Shown here one piece after another: positions 9,309 through 19,344 of a stretch of DNA of 41,077 bases; position 1 is the stretch's first letter, and every line of letters begins with the position of its first letter. Source of the DNA: Bacteroidales bacterium (GTDB taxonomy: Bacteria; Bacteroidota; Bacteroidia; Bacteroidales; UBA7960); contig PWKN01000028.1 of NCBI GenBank assembly GCA_003559735.1, positions 1-41,077 on the forward strand, read 5' to 3'. Under the pieces are notes generated by a model. The model did no database searches. It had not been told where the DNA came from and saw only the letters and a list, made by a program, of their open reading frames with translations. Position numbers and translations under genes: made by a program.

Positions 9309-10625
9309 TTAAACTTGGTTATTTATTTCAATGCTTAGTTCTTCCACCACTGCATGATATTTCTCCAGCAGTTCCTTTTCATTGTCAGCGCCCAGGTAAA
9401 TATCGGCCAGCACATAACTATAGCTGTCTGTATGATGTTCATCCATATCGTTAAGATGCATGCCTTCATTGACATTAACCCTGGCGATCAGGCCGGGAAA
9501 GTGCTTTTCCAAAGCATCTGTTTTTTGCCTATCCGGTGCCTTTTTAACCACTCCCGGTTCAAAAGCCCTGAGCATGAAATGTCCGGCCAACCTGTATTCA
9601 CCCTCATACTTCAGGGGTTTGGGTCTTTTTCCCAGAGCCAGATTAGTTATCACATGATGATGGGAAATACCGTGCACTTTTTCAAACATATAGGCATGTG
9701 ATTGCGACATACGTGGGTTTACCTCAAGCAGATATATGTCATTTGTCTCCTCATCGTAAAAGTATTCAATATTAAAAGCACAATAGTTTAGTCCGATTTG
9801 TTCTATCACCCTCCTGGAAAGTTCTGCCATTCGGTACTGAACTTCATAAGGGAAAGTGGAGGGGTATTTATAGCGGGCAAGAGAAGGGCAGTCCTTTTCC
9901 TTGATCGTATCTACAATACCATATATGATAACCTCATCATCATATACATATCCTTCAACAGTTCCCTGGAGTCCACCAATTTGTGTTTCTGCAAACATGG
10001 TCTTATTCATAGGGGAGAGCTTATCCGGCACATTGTATTTTTTGAGAAGCTCACAAAAGGGTTCCGTAAAATACCCAATGTTCTCTTTAACCTCTGCTAT
10101 GGCTTTACGGAAGGAATCTTCATCGGTTATCTGGTATGCCAGGTAAGAGTGATATGATTTAACCGGTTTGATCCAGAAGGGTGGTTTAAAGTCAATCTTT
10201 TGCCATGCCTTTTTGTCATTCGGGTCAAAAGCTTTGAATGAAGGGATAGCCCCGGGGACCACCTTCTTTTGTTCCAGGCGGCCCCAGTACTTATGCTCAC
10301 ATTTCAGAACACTTTCAATTGATGGACCGTGAAGATTATATTTTTTCGCGATCACAGGCATCATAAGGGAAGCCGGGAAGTCAAAATAAGTGATCACGGC
10401 ATCAATGGTGCCGGCTTGATCAATTCTTTTATCTGCGGTTTTAATGAGATCATCAATAGAGATCTGATCCACCCCTCGCATTTCTTCAAATTTTACTGCC
10501 GGTAAGAATCTGCAATAATCGGCTTCGGGCAGATGATTCAGCATCGAAAGGTTGAACTCATCAAGGCCAATTACAAAAACATTTTTTTTGTCACGTTTCA
10601 TATTGCTCATTATTCTGATAATCAT
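9309..10625 (-). CDS. ATP-grasp domain ligase
   Basis: The 438-residue protein starts with an N-terminal Rossmann-like segment (NVFVIGLDEFNLSML) and continues into an ATP-grasp domain. Visible landmarks are HGPSIESVLKCEHKYWGRL, a typical pre-grasp helix, the lysine-bearing strand PPFWIKPVKSYHSYLAYQI, and the metal-binding FNIEYFYD...YLLEVNPRMSQSH, where the Glu-x-Asn-Pro-Arg group is the family hallmark. Such enzymes activate a carboxylate with ATP and join it to an amine or thiol in the cytoplasm. The acceptor is unknown. It follows the CocE-type hydrolase with a gap of about 9 bp and is surely co-transcribed with it. Several Met codons lie near the 5' end (10625, 10610, 10601); the one before KRDKKNVFVIG is the most family-like. 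Confidence 0.85.
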   Translation of the reverse strand: MIIRIMSNMKRDKKNVFVIGLDEFNLSMLNHLPEADYCRFLPAVKFEEMRGVDQISIDDLIKTADKRIDQAGTIDAVITYFDFPASLMMPVIAKKYNLHGPSIESVLKCEHKYWGRLEQKKVVPGAIPSFKAFDPNDKKAWQKIDFKPPFWIKPVKSYHSYLAYQITDEDSFRKAIAEVKENIGYFTEPFCELLKKYNVPDKLSPMNKTMFAETQIGGLQGTVEGYVYDDEVIIYGIVDTIKEKDCPSLARYKYPSTFPYEVQYRMAELSRRVIEQIGLNYCAFNIEYFYDEETNDIYLLEVNPRMSQSHAYMFEKVHGISHHHVITNLALGKRPKPLKYEGEYRLAGHFMLRAFEPGVVKKAPDRQKTDALEKHFPGLIARVNVNEGMHLNDMDEHHTDSYSYVLADIYLGADNEKELLEKYHAVVEELSIEINNQV

Positions 10626-10634
10626 TCCGGATTT

Positions 10635-12632
10635 TTACAACATATCCCTGGGTATTTTTTCATCATATGACTGGCTGAAAACCCTGACGTCACCTTCATA
10701 GGCATCCAGGGTAGCACGGATAACAAATTTTGTACGTGAAGAGGTGAGTACCGTATGTGTAATTGTTTTGATTACCCAGTCATCCCGGCAGAAAGTTCGG
10801 ATTCCCCTTACTTCACCTCTTACCGTATCGTAATTGTTATTAGCGTAGGAATACCATTCGGTAACATTTCTTCCGATTTCCAGGTTAATGTCATCCAGGC
10901 GGTATTTGGGATCGTCGTTTTTTACCTTCAGACGCACTACATTATTGGCCAGGTTATGTTTCACTGACCATTCTCTGGTGGGAGGTGCGATCAACGTGGT
11001 ACTCAGTTCATCCATCGGCGATGGTTTTTCAAGAGGTTTCTGCGATGTATCCTTTCCCCTTAGTTTTCTTATGGGCAAACAAATAGCGCTCTCGGAGGGG
11101 TACAGGGTAAGTCTGGCCGCCTCTGGTGAAGGCCACACCAATGGCCAGTATGATGTTGATACAGATATCCTGATTTGATGACCGGCCGGAAAACGCTGTG
11201 CAATATAGTTCATGAAAACGCTTACCAGGTATGACTTTTCGGGGATTAATTCAGAAGGCTCTTCATGGCTGTCCCTGTGGCAAAGATTTAATACGCCATA
11301 GGTCACCCTTGTTGCTCTGCCATCAGGTGCCACATCTGATATACGGGCAGCTACCATGGCAATTCGTTTGTCAGAGCTTATTTTCAGTCTCAGAACAGGG
11401 CGTCCCATTATTTCATAATCTTCTGCAAGTACTTCACTGTTCAATACCAGGGACCCACCGTCTTCTTCTCTTTGATCTTTAGGAAGATCAGTAGTCTCAG
11501 AATATGAGCACCATTTCCCTGCAAATAGTCCGACACTCAGTGGACTTTGAATATGCACGGTTTTTTCTTCCACCGGAGGTTGTTCCTGATGGCCTATCCT
11601 GAATGTGTCTAGCGGGTATTCTTTTTGTTCAATATTTGATGACGGCCAAACTTGTTCATCAACCCACCTGCCCGGACGTTTTGATGACAACGGAGAAACT
11701 GAGTCCAACACATAGGTCCTGAGCATTGGCTCTTCCTTTACCCCGTTATCAATCCCCTTAAGCCACTGATCCCACCACTGCGTTGCTTTTTTCAGAAAGT
11801 CAATGGGTGGTCCGGGACCACCCATGTGGGGATATTTATGGCCATATGCGCCCACAATGCCACTACAGGGCACCTTTAAGTTTTCAAGCAGCTTGAAAAC
11901 AGTATTGGAATAACCGTCAGCCCAACCGCTGACCGCCATAACCGGACATTTAATTGATGTATAATCTTCACATACGGATCCATGTTTCCAATAATCGTCG
12001 CGGCGCTGGTGCTGCAACCACTTTTTTAGCCAAAGTCCGCTTCCTTTCAACCTTTCCAGCCACATTGACCGCCATTTTTCACCAACAATGGCAGGATCTG
12101 GAGGGGCACTGTTATTTGCAAACATCACGGAAGCCCATGACAGGTTGTCAGACAGCAGACATCCCCCCATGTAATGCACATCATCATTGTACCTGTCATC
12201 AGAAGAGGCTACAGAGATGACTGCCTTTAACTCCGGGGGTTGCATCATGGCAATTTGCAACCCGTTAAATCCACCCCAGGATATACCAATCATACCCACT
12301 TGTCCGTTGCACCACGGTTGTGAGGCAATCCACCTGATCACTTCCACTCCATCATTCAATTCCTGCTGCAGGTACTCATCACGCAGTATCCCTTCAGAAT
12401 CACCGCTTCCGCGTAAATCTACCCGTACACTTGCATAACCATTTTTTGCAAAATAAGAATGCAATTGATGATCGTTTACGGCTTTCATGTCACGCTTCCG
12501 GTAGGGTATATATTCCAGTATCCCCGGAACAGGCTCCTCATCAGCATAGTTGGGTATCCACATTTTTGCTGCTAACCTAACTCCATCGAGCATAGGTATA
12601 TATGTATGTTCAATCACGCTGTATGAGTTCAT
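10635..12632 (-). CDS. CocE/NonD family alpha/beta hydrolase (X-Pro dipeptidyl-peptidase-like)
   Basis: The 665-residue protein has no signal peptide and begins with MLDGVRLAAKMWIP, the usual entry of the CocE/X-Pro dipeptidyl-peptidase (S15) family. The nucleophile motif is GISWGG with Ser118. The acid is likely the Asp of SGWADGYSN and the base the His in YGHKYPH. The C-terminal half (from about residue 370) is the jelly-roll domain typical of the family (PEKSYLVSVFMNYIAQRFPAGHQIRISVS). Family members hydrolyse esters or amides, including cocaine, glutaryl-7-ACA and X-Pro peptides; the specificity here is unknown. It sits directly upstream of the ATP-grasp ligase, so a bond-forming and a bond-breaking enzyme are made together, probably in the cytoplasm. 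Confidence 0.9.
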   Translation of the reverse strand: MNSYSVIEHTYIPMLDGVRLAAKMWIPNYADEEPVPGILEYIPYRKRDMKAVNDHQLHSYFAKNGYASVRVDLRGSGDSEGILRDEYLQQELNDGVEVIRWIASQPWCNGQVGMIGISWGGFNGLQIAMMQPPELKAVISVASSDDRYNDDVHYMGGCLLSDNLSWASVMFANNSAPPDPAIVGEKWRSMWLERLKGSGLWLKKWLQHQRRDDYWKHGSVCEDYTSIKCPVMAVSGWADGYSNTVFKLLENLKVPCSGIVGAYGHKYPHMGGPGPPIDFLKKATQWWDQWLKGIDNGVKEEPMLRTYVLDSVSPLSSKRPGRWVDEQVWPSSNIEQKEYPLDTFRIGHQEQPPVEEKTVHIQSPLSVGLFAGKWCSYSETTDLPKDQREEDGGSLVLNSEVLAEDYEIMGRPVLRLKISSDKRIAMVAARISDVAPDGRATRVTYGVLNLCHRDSHEEPSELIPEKSYLVSVFMNYIAQRFPAGHQIRISVSTSYWPLVWPSPEAARLTLYPSESAICLPIRKLRGKDTSQKPLEKPSPMDELSTTLIAPPTREWSVKHNLANNVVRLKVKNDDPKYRLDDINLEIGRNVTEWYSYANNNYDTVRGEVRGIRTFCRDDWVIKTITHTVLTSSRTKFVIRATLDAYEGDVRVFSQSYDEKIPRDML

Positions 12633-13082
12633 AACCTTACCGTTTCATTGGGTTCAAAATGATGTCAGGCACCAAAGTAAATTGTTGCAGCAGATTATTC
12701 ATTTATTGTAACTTTTGGTTTAACAATGGAAACACTATGCCAAAAAACCGGGAAAAGATGAAGATGCGTGGCTATGCTTGTGCTGGCAGGACATAGAAAG
12801 CATTACATCTGAAACAAAAACCAGATAAATAACAGTTTGGGCATCTAACTCAACAGCAATGTAGAAAATCAACCACTTACATACCGCACATGCACTTCAG
12901 GGTGACAAAGAAAAGGCAATGGCCGCAGGTTGCAATGAATACCTTACCAAGCCCGTAAAATATACCGAGTTAAGGAAGATCATCAACAAATACCTTAACA
13001 GTTGAGCAGCAAGTAAAAGTGAAGGTCATTTACGAAGCAATGGTATCCAAAGATGCAACAGTAACCCACTTTTGCACACAGT
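12633..13082. other. Gene-poor 450-bp interval
   Basis: Between the CocE-type gene and the large lipoprotein gene there is no intact coding region. It contains the 5' leader of the CocE gene (roughly the first 100 bp, read on the minus strand) and, near its right end, the receiver-domain relic at 12865-13005. The rest shows only stop-broken short frames. No terminator was found. Confidence 0.6.
12865..13005 (+). pseudogene. Response-regulator receiver domain, C-terminal relic
   Basis: The frame encodes TAHALQGDKEKAMAAG, then CNEYLTKPV and TELRKIINKYL before TGA at 13003-13005. This is the last third of a CheY-like receiver domain: TAHA is the beta-4/alpha-4 Thr-Ala switch region and KP is the conserved beta-5 Lys-Pro. 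The phospho-acceptor Asp and everything upstream are absent and a TAG at 12862-12864 closes the frame. The ancestral gene was a response regulator or the receiver end of a hybrid sensor kinase, on the opposite strand to both neighbours. About 46 residues remain, so it is non-functional. Confidence 0.7.
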
Positions 13083-15863
13083 TCACCGCCTTCGCAAAAG
13101 GACAGAATGATGCGTATGGTTAATATCCAGCCTGTAAGCCGTTCTCGTTTTATTTTTATCCGGTAATAGCAGATTACCATCAAAATAGAGGTTCCACTCT
13201 TCGCTTCTGTTACCTTCGAGATACAGAACATTCTGATGTACGGTTTCTGTCCTGTTGTCGATAGTAAACTCAATAACGTTCAAATCTTTACCCACCACAA
13301 TGGCCTGATCACCGGAAAATCCGTCCCTTTCAAGTTCAATACCAAGTCGATGGTCATCATCGACCAACCAGAATCTTATCCCTACTCCATCCCCAGGCCA
13401 GATATGGTAATCTGTTTCACCTTTGTCAAGTCTTGCCCCGTAAGCTATTCGTCCAAACAACGGATCATTTGCAAGGATCACCGAAGCCATGCGTGTAACT
13501 GCACCCATACCCAGGTTCTGTTCACCATCATAGCGCCATGGTCCACGATCCTCATTCTTAAGTATCCATGCCCTGCCGTGTTTTTCAGTCATGAATGCCC
13601 ATCCCATCGCACCATCATTTTCCGGTCCGGAATACCAAAATCCGTGTTCAGTTTCAGGAGGGCCACTGTTTATAAGTGCGAAAGAACTAAGATAGCTTGC
13701 ATAACCAAGTTGTAACCAGTCGTGCGGATCCCTGGCAAACCGGAGACCGTAATCCAGTATAGACCATCCGCCCATCCTGGCCATATAACTCAGACTGTGA
13801 TCAGATCCCAGCAGGTAATATTTAGGTTGGAGCCACCCTCTTACGGCCAGTCCAGCCAAATGTTGCCTTCCCATAAATTCAAGCGCATCAGCTTTTTCCA
13901 CATTGCTGTGTGAATACCATTTATCCTCATTTATATCATACCAAATACTGTCACGGTCTTTCATCTCATTTTCTGCCCCATACCGTGCAAGGGCGTACGA
14001 TGATTCAAATGCTGTCCGGTCGGTCGGGTATTCAGATCGATAGGGAAAGGGATCGTCATAGATAAAGTACTTTGCTTTTTTTTCCCATTCATGCCTCAGC
14101 CACAAGGCTTCCTCCATCCAGCCCTTATTCTCAAGAAGTATAATTATTTCAGGTATAAGCATTTCATTGTAATGGCCCCATTTGTATATGTAATACCAGG
14201 GATAGATCTGGTATGGATACTCAAAATATGCGCGTATTGTGTGCCACATCCTTTCAAAATATCCGCCAGCGTCAAGGTATGATACCTTTTCCGGATAGCG
14301 GGCAGCTATCTGGTACATATGGAAATAAAGCATGAAAAGGTGCGGGTAATCGTATGTTCTCCAAATTTTCATCCTGTCCAGTCGCCGGTTCTCTATCTGA
14401 GCTCGTTTCATTGTATCCCTTGCTACTTTAAAATTTGGCACTCCATAAATGCCGTATGGATAGGGTTTCTCCTGGTCGGTTCGCTGCAAACCGCCCCAAA
14501 CATAATGTTCAATATGATATTCAATGGCCTCTATCTGTTCCCGGACAGGGAACAGTGCGTTAACGGAGGCCAGATAGGGTGCTATTCCCAATACAGGGTC
14601 ATCACAGGCCACCATATACCCCCACCAGCCATCATAACCATCGGTATTATCCGGACCCCTGAGCACACCGTTTTTCATATCCCATATCGAGAACAGGCCG
14701 TCATACCAGAGATCAGGATTGCGATGCTGCTGATTATTGACAATAAATTCGTTGCGTTTTTCAAGAAGTGTTTTTATTGGTTCTGTCAGGAAGAATTCAA
14801 GATAGGTCTTCCTCCCACCGTCGAAGTATACTGTAAGCATATTTTCACCCAGTTTTTCAAACCTTACATTGTATACATGATGTCCAGGCAGGTTTTCGCC
14901 AAAATATTCAATAGTGGTCTGGCCGGGAAATTCGGCGATCACAGAATCAATGACGCATCGGGTACGCAACGAAAACCTTGCATCCAGTCCTTTGGGAACA
15001 GTCATCCCCGGAACAACGCGGAAGTCAATCAGGCCGTTTTCATACAAAATATCTCTCAGCTCATCATAGCTTTGAGCCCATTGCAGCAAAAAACCAAAGC
15101 TCAGCCTGTCATTTTCGCTGCCCATTGGACCGAGTTCCGAATATGTATGTTCCTGTCTCCATGTCCCCTGCACCTGTTGCTTGCCACTAAAACCTGAATG
15201 CACAAAAGCCCTCATGGTGTTTTGCTGTGAAGTGGAGTATTCCAGCCACGTTCCCGGTTTTACAGTCAGGATCAGATATGGAGGATTTCCGCTCCGTTTT
15301 ACAAACAATACAAATGAACCATCGCCAGAAATGTTTTCATGCTTAAGAAAGCCTCCTTCAAAGAGGTCTGTTTGTGATGGCCCAGATGCCCTGCTCCAGG
15401 GAAAACCAATAAAAAAATCGCCTATGTCAATAGTGTAAGACATTCTGTTTTCAAGAACTATATCCCATTCAAGAACCTTTCCATTAATTGTAAACACCTG
15501 GTCCATTGAAAACGGCATCCCCTCCTTGTAATCTGTAATTATGAGTCCATTCTCAAACGCATCAATACTTCGGGCAAAGCTCGCTTCATGTTCAGGCGGC
15601 CTGTATAGTGGAGTCATACGCCTGAACACTTGCTGCCATTCTCCCTGGTTGATCCTGAAGCGTACGTCGGCATCAAGCCTTCCTGACAGGACATTTGCCA
15701 AATACTTATCCTGTTTGCTGTTCAAATTGTTGATGCCAAGGTAATCGTAGCCGAGTCTCCAGTACTCATTTGAAATTATATTATCTTCACTTTCCTTTTT
15801 CTGGTCGCAACCAGTCAAAAAGAATAACAGCAAGACAAAAGAAACAGCTCCGGGTGTTTTCAT
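13083..15863 (-). CDS. Large exported lipoprotein, DUF5695-like (possible carbohydrate-active)
   Basis: I choose ATG 15863 because it gives a clean lipoprotein signal peptide (MKTPGAVSFVLLLFFLTGC, lipobox LTGC, Cys19); the longer frame to 15935 overlaps the end of the preceding gene. The mature protein is about 908 residues. The N-terminal ~350 residues look beta-rich, and the remainder is rich in aromatic residues and Trp-Tyr pairs (YQIYPWYYIYKWGHYNEM, WSHSNVE-like and GGWSILDYGLRFARDP segments) as in alpha/alpha-barrel glycan-degrading proteins. It resembles DUF5695 proteins, but this is recalled pattern, not a search result. The catalytic residues are not identifiable. It follows the DUF885 gene with a 19-bp gap, so both are probably one transcript. 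Confidence 0.6.
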   Translation of the reverse strand: MKTPGAVSFVLLLFFLTGCDQKKESEDNIISNEYWRLGYDYLGINNLNSKQDKYLANVLSGRLDADVRFRINQGEWQQVFRRMTPLYRPPEHEASFARSIDAFENGLIITDYKEGMPFSMDQVFTINGKVLEWDIVLENRMSYTIDIGDFFIGFPWSRASGPSQTDLFEGGFLKHENISGDGSFVLFVKRSGNPPYLILTVKPGTWLEYSTSQQNTMRAFVHSGFSGKQQVQGTWRQEHTYSELGPMGSENDRLSFGFLLQWAQSYDELRDILYENGLIDFRVVPGMTVPKGLDARFSLRTRCVIDSVIAEFPGQTTIEYFGENLPGHHVYNVRFEKLGENMLTVYFDGGRKTYLEFFLTEPIKTLLEKRNEFIVNNQQHRNPDLWYDGLFSIWDMKNGVLRGPDNTDGYDGWWGYMVACDDPVLGIAPYLASVNALFPVREQIEAIEYHIEHYVWGGLQRTDQEKPYPYGIYGVPNFKVARDTMKRAQIENRRLDRMKIWRTYDYPHLFMLYFHMYQIAARYPEKVSYLDAGGYFERMWHTIRAYFEYPYQIYPWYYIYKWGHYNEMLIPEIIILLENKGWMEEALWLRHEWEKKAKYFIYDDPFPYRSEYPTDRTAFESSYALARYGAENEMKDRDSIWYDINEDKWYSHSNVEKADALEFMGRQHLAGLAVRGWLQPKYYLLGSDHSLSYMARMGGWSILDYGLRFARDPHDWLQLGYASYLSSFALINSGPPETEHGFWYSGPENDGAMGWAFMTEKHGRAWILKNEDRGPWRYDGEQNLGMGAVTRMASVILANDPLFGRIAYGARLDKGETDYHIWPGDGVGIRFWLVDDDHRLGIELERDGFSGDQAIVVGKDLNVIEFTIDNRTETVHQNVLYLEGNRSEEWNLYFDGNLLLPDKNKTRTAYRLDINHTHHSVLLRRR

Positions 15864-15882
15864 AGCGATAAGGTTTTTCAGG

Positions 15883-17637
15883 TTACTGGTATGGAAATCT
15901 CCATGATGACTTAAAATCTGCAGGGAGTTCCTCATTTTTCAGGACAGCCCTTAACAGCTCCACCGGCATATTGTTCTCTTTCATTACCCTGTCATGAAAC
16001 TCCTTTTCATCCATTAAGCCTTGTCCGACGACCTCCTGCCTTAAAGCCATGAACTGTAGTCAACCTACCAAATAAGATATTTGGTATAGCGGGTTTGTTC
16101 CCCTGACGTGTCCCCTCACTTCGGCTTCTGCGTTGGCTCTTTCGTGCCCAACCTCATTGACGAGAAAGTCAATGCACTCCTGCGGACTCATTTTGCCCGT
16201 CTGGTAATTTAATGTAAATATAATTCTTGCCGCCCTGTGTGATCTCCAGAATAAAAAACCAATCCTGTCTTCAGGAGTCTGCGGAAACCCCATGTCGTAA
16301 AGGAGAAATTCCCAGTAAAGCGCCCATCCCTCAAGCCAGAATGGTGTGGAAAACATCCTTCTGTAAGGTTTGTGCCTCTGGTTCATAAAGAACTGAAAAT
16401 GGTGACCCGGTATTAGCTCATGATGTACAGTAGCCATAGAAAAATGTGGATTATTGCCCCTCATGCTCATAACCTTATCTTCATGAGCCATTGTATGGGT
16501 AGGGTATGACATGTGAATGGCTTCACCACCAAGGAAAAACGGTGCATACCTCTGTCTTTCCGGTGAAATCATTAGCATTCGCCAGGTTTCTTTAGCAAGG
16601 TCAGGGATTGTGATCAGGTCATTTGACTCCAGGAACCTGATCGCCTCTTCTGCAAGCCGGTTAACCATTTCAGGCTGGTATCCGGGGGGAACATGCTGGT
16701 CTTTGACATATTCAAGGGCAGCCCTCCAGTCATCGCCAAACCCAAGCTCATCTGATGCCTTTAACATTTCGGTCCGGCACCAATCGAACTGGCTGTTACC
16801 AATATCGATCAGCTCTTCGATGGTATAAGGAATGAATTCAAGAGACAATCGTTTCTCGAGGTCTTCTCTCCCGGCACGCCTGCCGGTTATTCCGCTGCCA
16901 TCATCCAATGCAGGATCATCAACAAAGAATCCCACGGCAAATTCCTCATAATCAATCAGTAAAGATTTGAGTTCATTAAATGGCTTTTCGGCCCACCAGG
17001 TAAATTCCGGTGAATATGCATAGTAGAAGTGGTAGGCCTCTGCCAGGTTTTCCCGCAGACTGGCAATTATTTTAGCGGCCTTTTCTGCCTGCATCCACGA
17101 ATCAAAAGGATCTTGTGCAGAAAGCACCTTCATTTGATTTGCTACATCGTTTGCTGCCTGATCAAAAATATGGGCAATATGTGCCGGATCCGGTGTCATC
17201 CCTCTGCGCCTGTTCCTTATAAACTCATAAAGCTCATCAGCAAAATCAGTTACATAATAAACCTCCCTGAACTCATTCTCCTCCTTTTTCAATATGTAGC
17301 GCCTTCTTTCCAGGTTGTTTCTGAATAAGTGATGGTCTGCCTTTGCCTCTGATGTTAAGCCATCGTATTCTATACTGTCAAGGTACCCTTGCCAGTCATC
17401 AAAAAGATTTCGCATTCTATCGTAATATTCAAAGCTTTCCCTGATACTGTATTTACGTTGCAAGGCACCAAGATCAGCCTCAAAACGGGCCAATGGCTCA
17501 TAAAAACTGGCTGGATTGCGATCTGGAATATCAGCATACGAACCGGTGGTCAGCACACCGAAAGTGTTATTTGCATATACATACTCATTTTTAATGCAAA
17601 AGCTGAATGCGAGGATAATGGCAAGAATGAAATACAT
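15883..17637 (-). pseudogene. DUF885 metallopeptidase-like protein interrupted by in-frame TGA
   Basis: The protein carries the DUF885 zinc-binding signature HHELIPGHH at about residues 405-413, followed by FWLEGWALYWEFLLYDMG. The start chosen (17637) begins a hydrophobic signal or anchor segment MYFILAIILAFSF; the frame is open further to 17790. The frame ends at TGA 16060-16062, yet the same frame continues without a gap for 58 more residues to a TAA at 15883. That extension (LQFMALRQEVVG, EKEFHDRVMKENNMP, VELLRAVL) is the normal C-terminal helix region of DUF885 proteins. The family usually has a second Gly where TGA stands (SYLVG-stop-LQFMALR), so a single GGA-to-TGA change explains it. 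Truncation removes the last ~10%, distant from the zinc site, so partial activity or read-through is possible. Downstream: the lipoprotein gene, 19 bp away. Confidence 0.75.
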
Positions 17638-17829
17638 ATGCTCAACTGGCCGATTGATCCGGTAAGTGCCCGGATCATTGTCTTTTGTGTTTACAGGCAT
17701 ATCTGGTTGGTTGTTTTCCAGGGTGTTTAATGAAATGTTGAAATGGAGAAAGATCGTCACAAAGGATATGTGTCTGTGGACAACGGCCAAGGTAATCCCT
17801 CAGAGCAGTCCGCAGGGAGCATGGCTGTA

Positions 17830-19320
17830 TTACTGTTTCCTTTCCAATAAAAGAACGCGCTCCTTGCCAAAGCGTTCGAGGGCATAATCACCTGTCAATA
17901 CATGTATGCTTTCTATTTCGTCAGGCGTGATCAGATTATCTATCAGAAAATCAGCATCTTTTAATGAATATAGCTTACCATCCAGATAGAAATAAGCATC
18001 TCCGGTTGTTTCCGGCTCAGGATCTGATGATCCCTGATTTAGGGTAAAGCGAACAGGAAGGTTGAACTGAACGCTCACAGGCTCGCCTCGCCGCATACCG
18101 GGCTCCCATTGGGGCATCATGGAAACAACACGCCTGGCCTCTTCATCGCAACCGCCTCCAATACCGCGCAATACTTCAACATCGGTAACGCTCCCATCAT
18201 AACGCACAACGAATGAGACAAAGACGGTGCCCTGGATGCCCTCATCCCTGGCCGTTTCAGGATACCGGAGGAATTCTTGCATGAATGCCATGCGTGCCTG
18301 TTCTCCACCCGGAAAACGGGGCGGCTGATCAGCAACAGTAAAGATCACGTCATCAAAAAACCTGTCATCGGCTATTGTCTCATCAGCAAAGTGTTCAGAT
18401 ACAACTGATTCATCCTGTCCCACCGGGTCATCAACAGCGGTGCATGATTGCATAAAAAATACAGCGGCAAAAACCGGGACGGCAAACAACATGCTGAAGA
18501 TTGCACGTACCCGGAACCCTGAAAAATTTCTGTTCATCATCATGATTCTTTTTTTTATTGGTGGATAATTAAAAGGGGTTATCAAAGGAATTGCAAAACC
18601 ATTTATGCCCAGGCTCACCAAAAGTTTCTGGTAACTAAGCTTGTCAAACTTCTGATGCAATACATACTGATCAGCTTCATACTCATGATGGTGCTTTATT
18701 GCCCTGCGCAAATACCAGACAGCCGGATTAAACCAAAACAGTACACTGATCAATTCAATGAAGATCAGATCAATTGAATGCATTTTCCGGATGTGGCCCT
18801 GCTCATGCAGCAAAATCGGGTGCAGTTCTTTTTGGTGAAGCAGTCTTTCGGACACAAATACATAGGAAAAGAAGGAATACGGACTGATATCCTTCTTTAA
18901 CGGAATCAGTTTGCACCCATTAACACACTTTAATGAAGACCCTGCAATTTGTGAGATCAGATAGATGATGCCCAAAAGCATACGTACCAGAAGTACCAGG
19001 GTGATCATCATGGCACCTGATATGATGATCTTTTGCGCACCCAACACCCGGATGACCTCCTGGCGGGTAACCTCAACACCTTCGGATGCACCCACAACCA
19101 CTTCCGGTAAGATGTTCCCTTGTATGGCAAACGCTGTACTGACCTGATTAACCGGAAAAAATACCAATGCCGGGATCAACAGGGACAATCCCTTGCCCGT
19201 AAGAATGAACCACCTTGCCTGCGATGGTGTAACGAAATGCCTGACTGCAACAAGGTGAAACAGCGCGGTAACGACCATGTAGATTGATGCCCAAAATAAA
19301 TAAGAACTGATGCCATCCAT
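17830..19320 (-). CDS. M56 (BlaR1/MecR1-like) sensor peptidase with TonB C-terminal domain
   Basis: The 496-residue protein (start ATG 19320; the frame reaches 19329) has four N-terminal transmembrane segments with the cytoplasmic zinc-peptidase motif HEQGH at about 172-176 (LLHEQGHIRKM) and a downstream EYEAD that likely provides the third ligand. After a final membrane segment (around residue 280, AIFSMLFAVPVFAAVFF) there is a periplasmic tail with a TonB_C/energy-transduction-like domain (PRFPGGEQARMAFMQEFLRYP, GTVFVSFVVRYDGSV, QFNLPVRFTL). BlaR1-type proteins cleave a cognate BlaI repressor upon sensing a signal; the TonB-like tail replaces the penicillin-binding sensor. This domain order is widespread in Bacteroidota. 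It lies about 25 bp after BlaI and is co-transcribed with it. Confidence 0.88.
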   Translation of the reverse strand: MDGISSYLFWASIYMVVTALFHLVAVRHFVTPSQARWFILTGKGLSLLIPALVFFPVNQVSTAFAIQGNILPEVVVGASEGVEVTRQEVIRVLGAQKIIISGAMMITLVLLVRMLLGIIYLISQIAGSSLKCVNGCKLIPLKKDISPYSFFSYVFVSERLLHQKELHPILLHEQGHIRKMHSIDLIFIELISVLFWFNPAVWYLRRAIKHHHEYEADQYVLHQKFDKLSYQKLLVSLGINGFAIPLITPFNYPPIKKRIMMMNRNFSGFRVRAIFSMLFAVPVFAAVFFMQSCTAVDDPVGQDESVVSEHFADETIADDRFFDDVIFTVADQPPRFPGGEQARMAFMQEFLRYPETARDEGIQGTVFVSFVVRYDGSVTDVEVLRGIGGGCDEEARRVVSMMPQWEPGMRRGEPVSVQFNLPVRFTLNQGSSDPEPETTGDAYFYLDGKLYSLKDADFLIDNLITPDEIESIHVLTGDYALERFGKERVLLLERKQ

Positions 19321-19344
19321 AATTATCAATTATTCATTCGTCAG

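Noticed and set aside
8001-10625. Radical SAM plus ATP-grasp as one peptide-modification cluster
   Set aside because: The genes are convergent, not co-directional, and no precursor peptide is visible.
12720-12840. Possible short coding fragment upstream of the receiver relic
   Set aside because: All frames are broken by stops within a few dozen codons and none gives a familiar peptide.
14319-15197. Long plus-strand open frame (292 codons) inside the large lipoprotein gene
   Set aside because: It is antisense to a gene with a lipoprotein signal peptide and continuous coding character, and its translation shows no domain or plausible composition.
16060-16062. Recoding of UGA as glycine as the explanation for the DUF885 stop
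   Set aside because: Other genes in the window, such as the T9SS protein and the UbiA gene, end with TGA, so a genome-wide UGA-Gly code is not supported.
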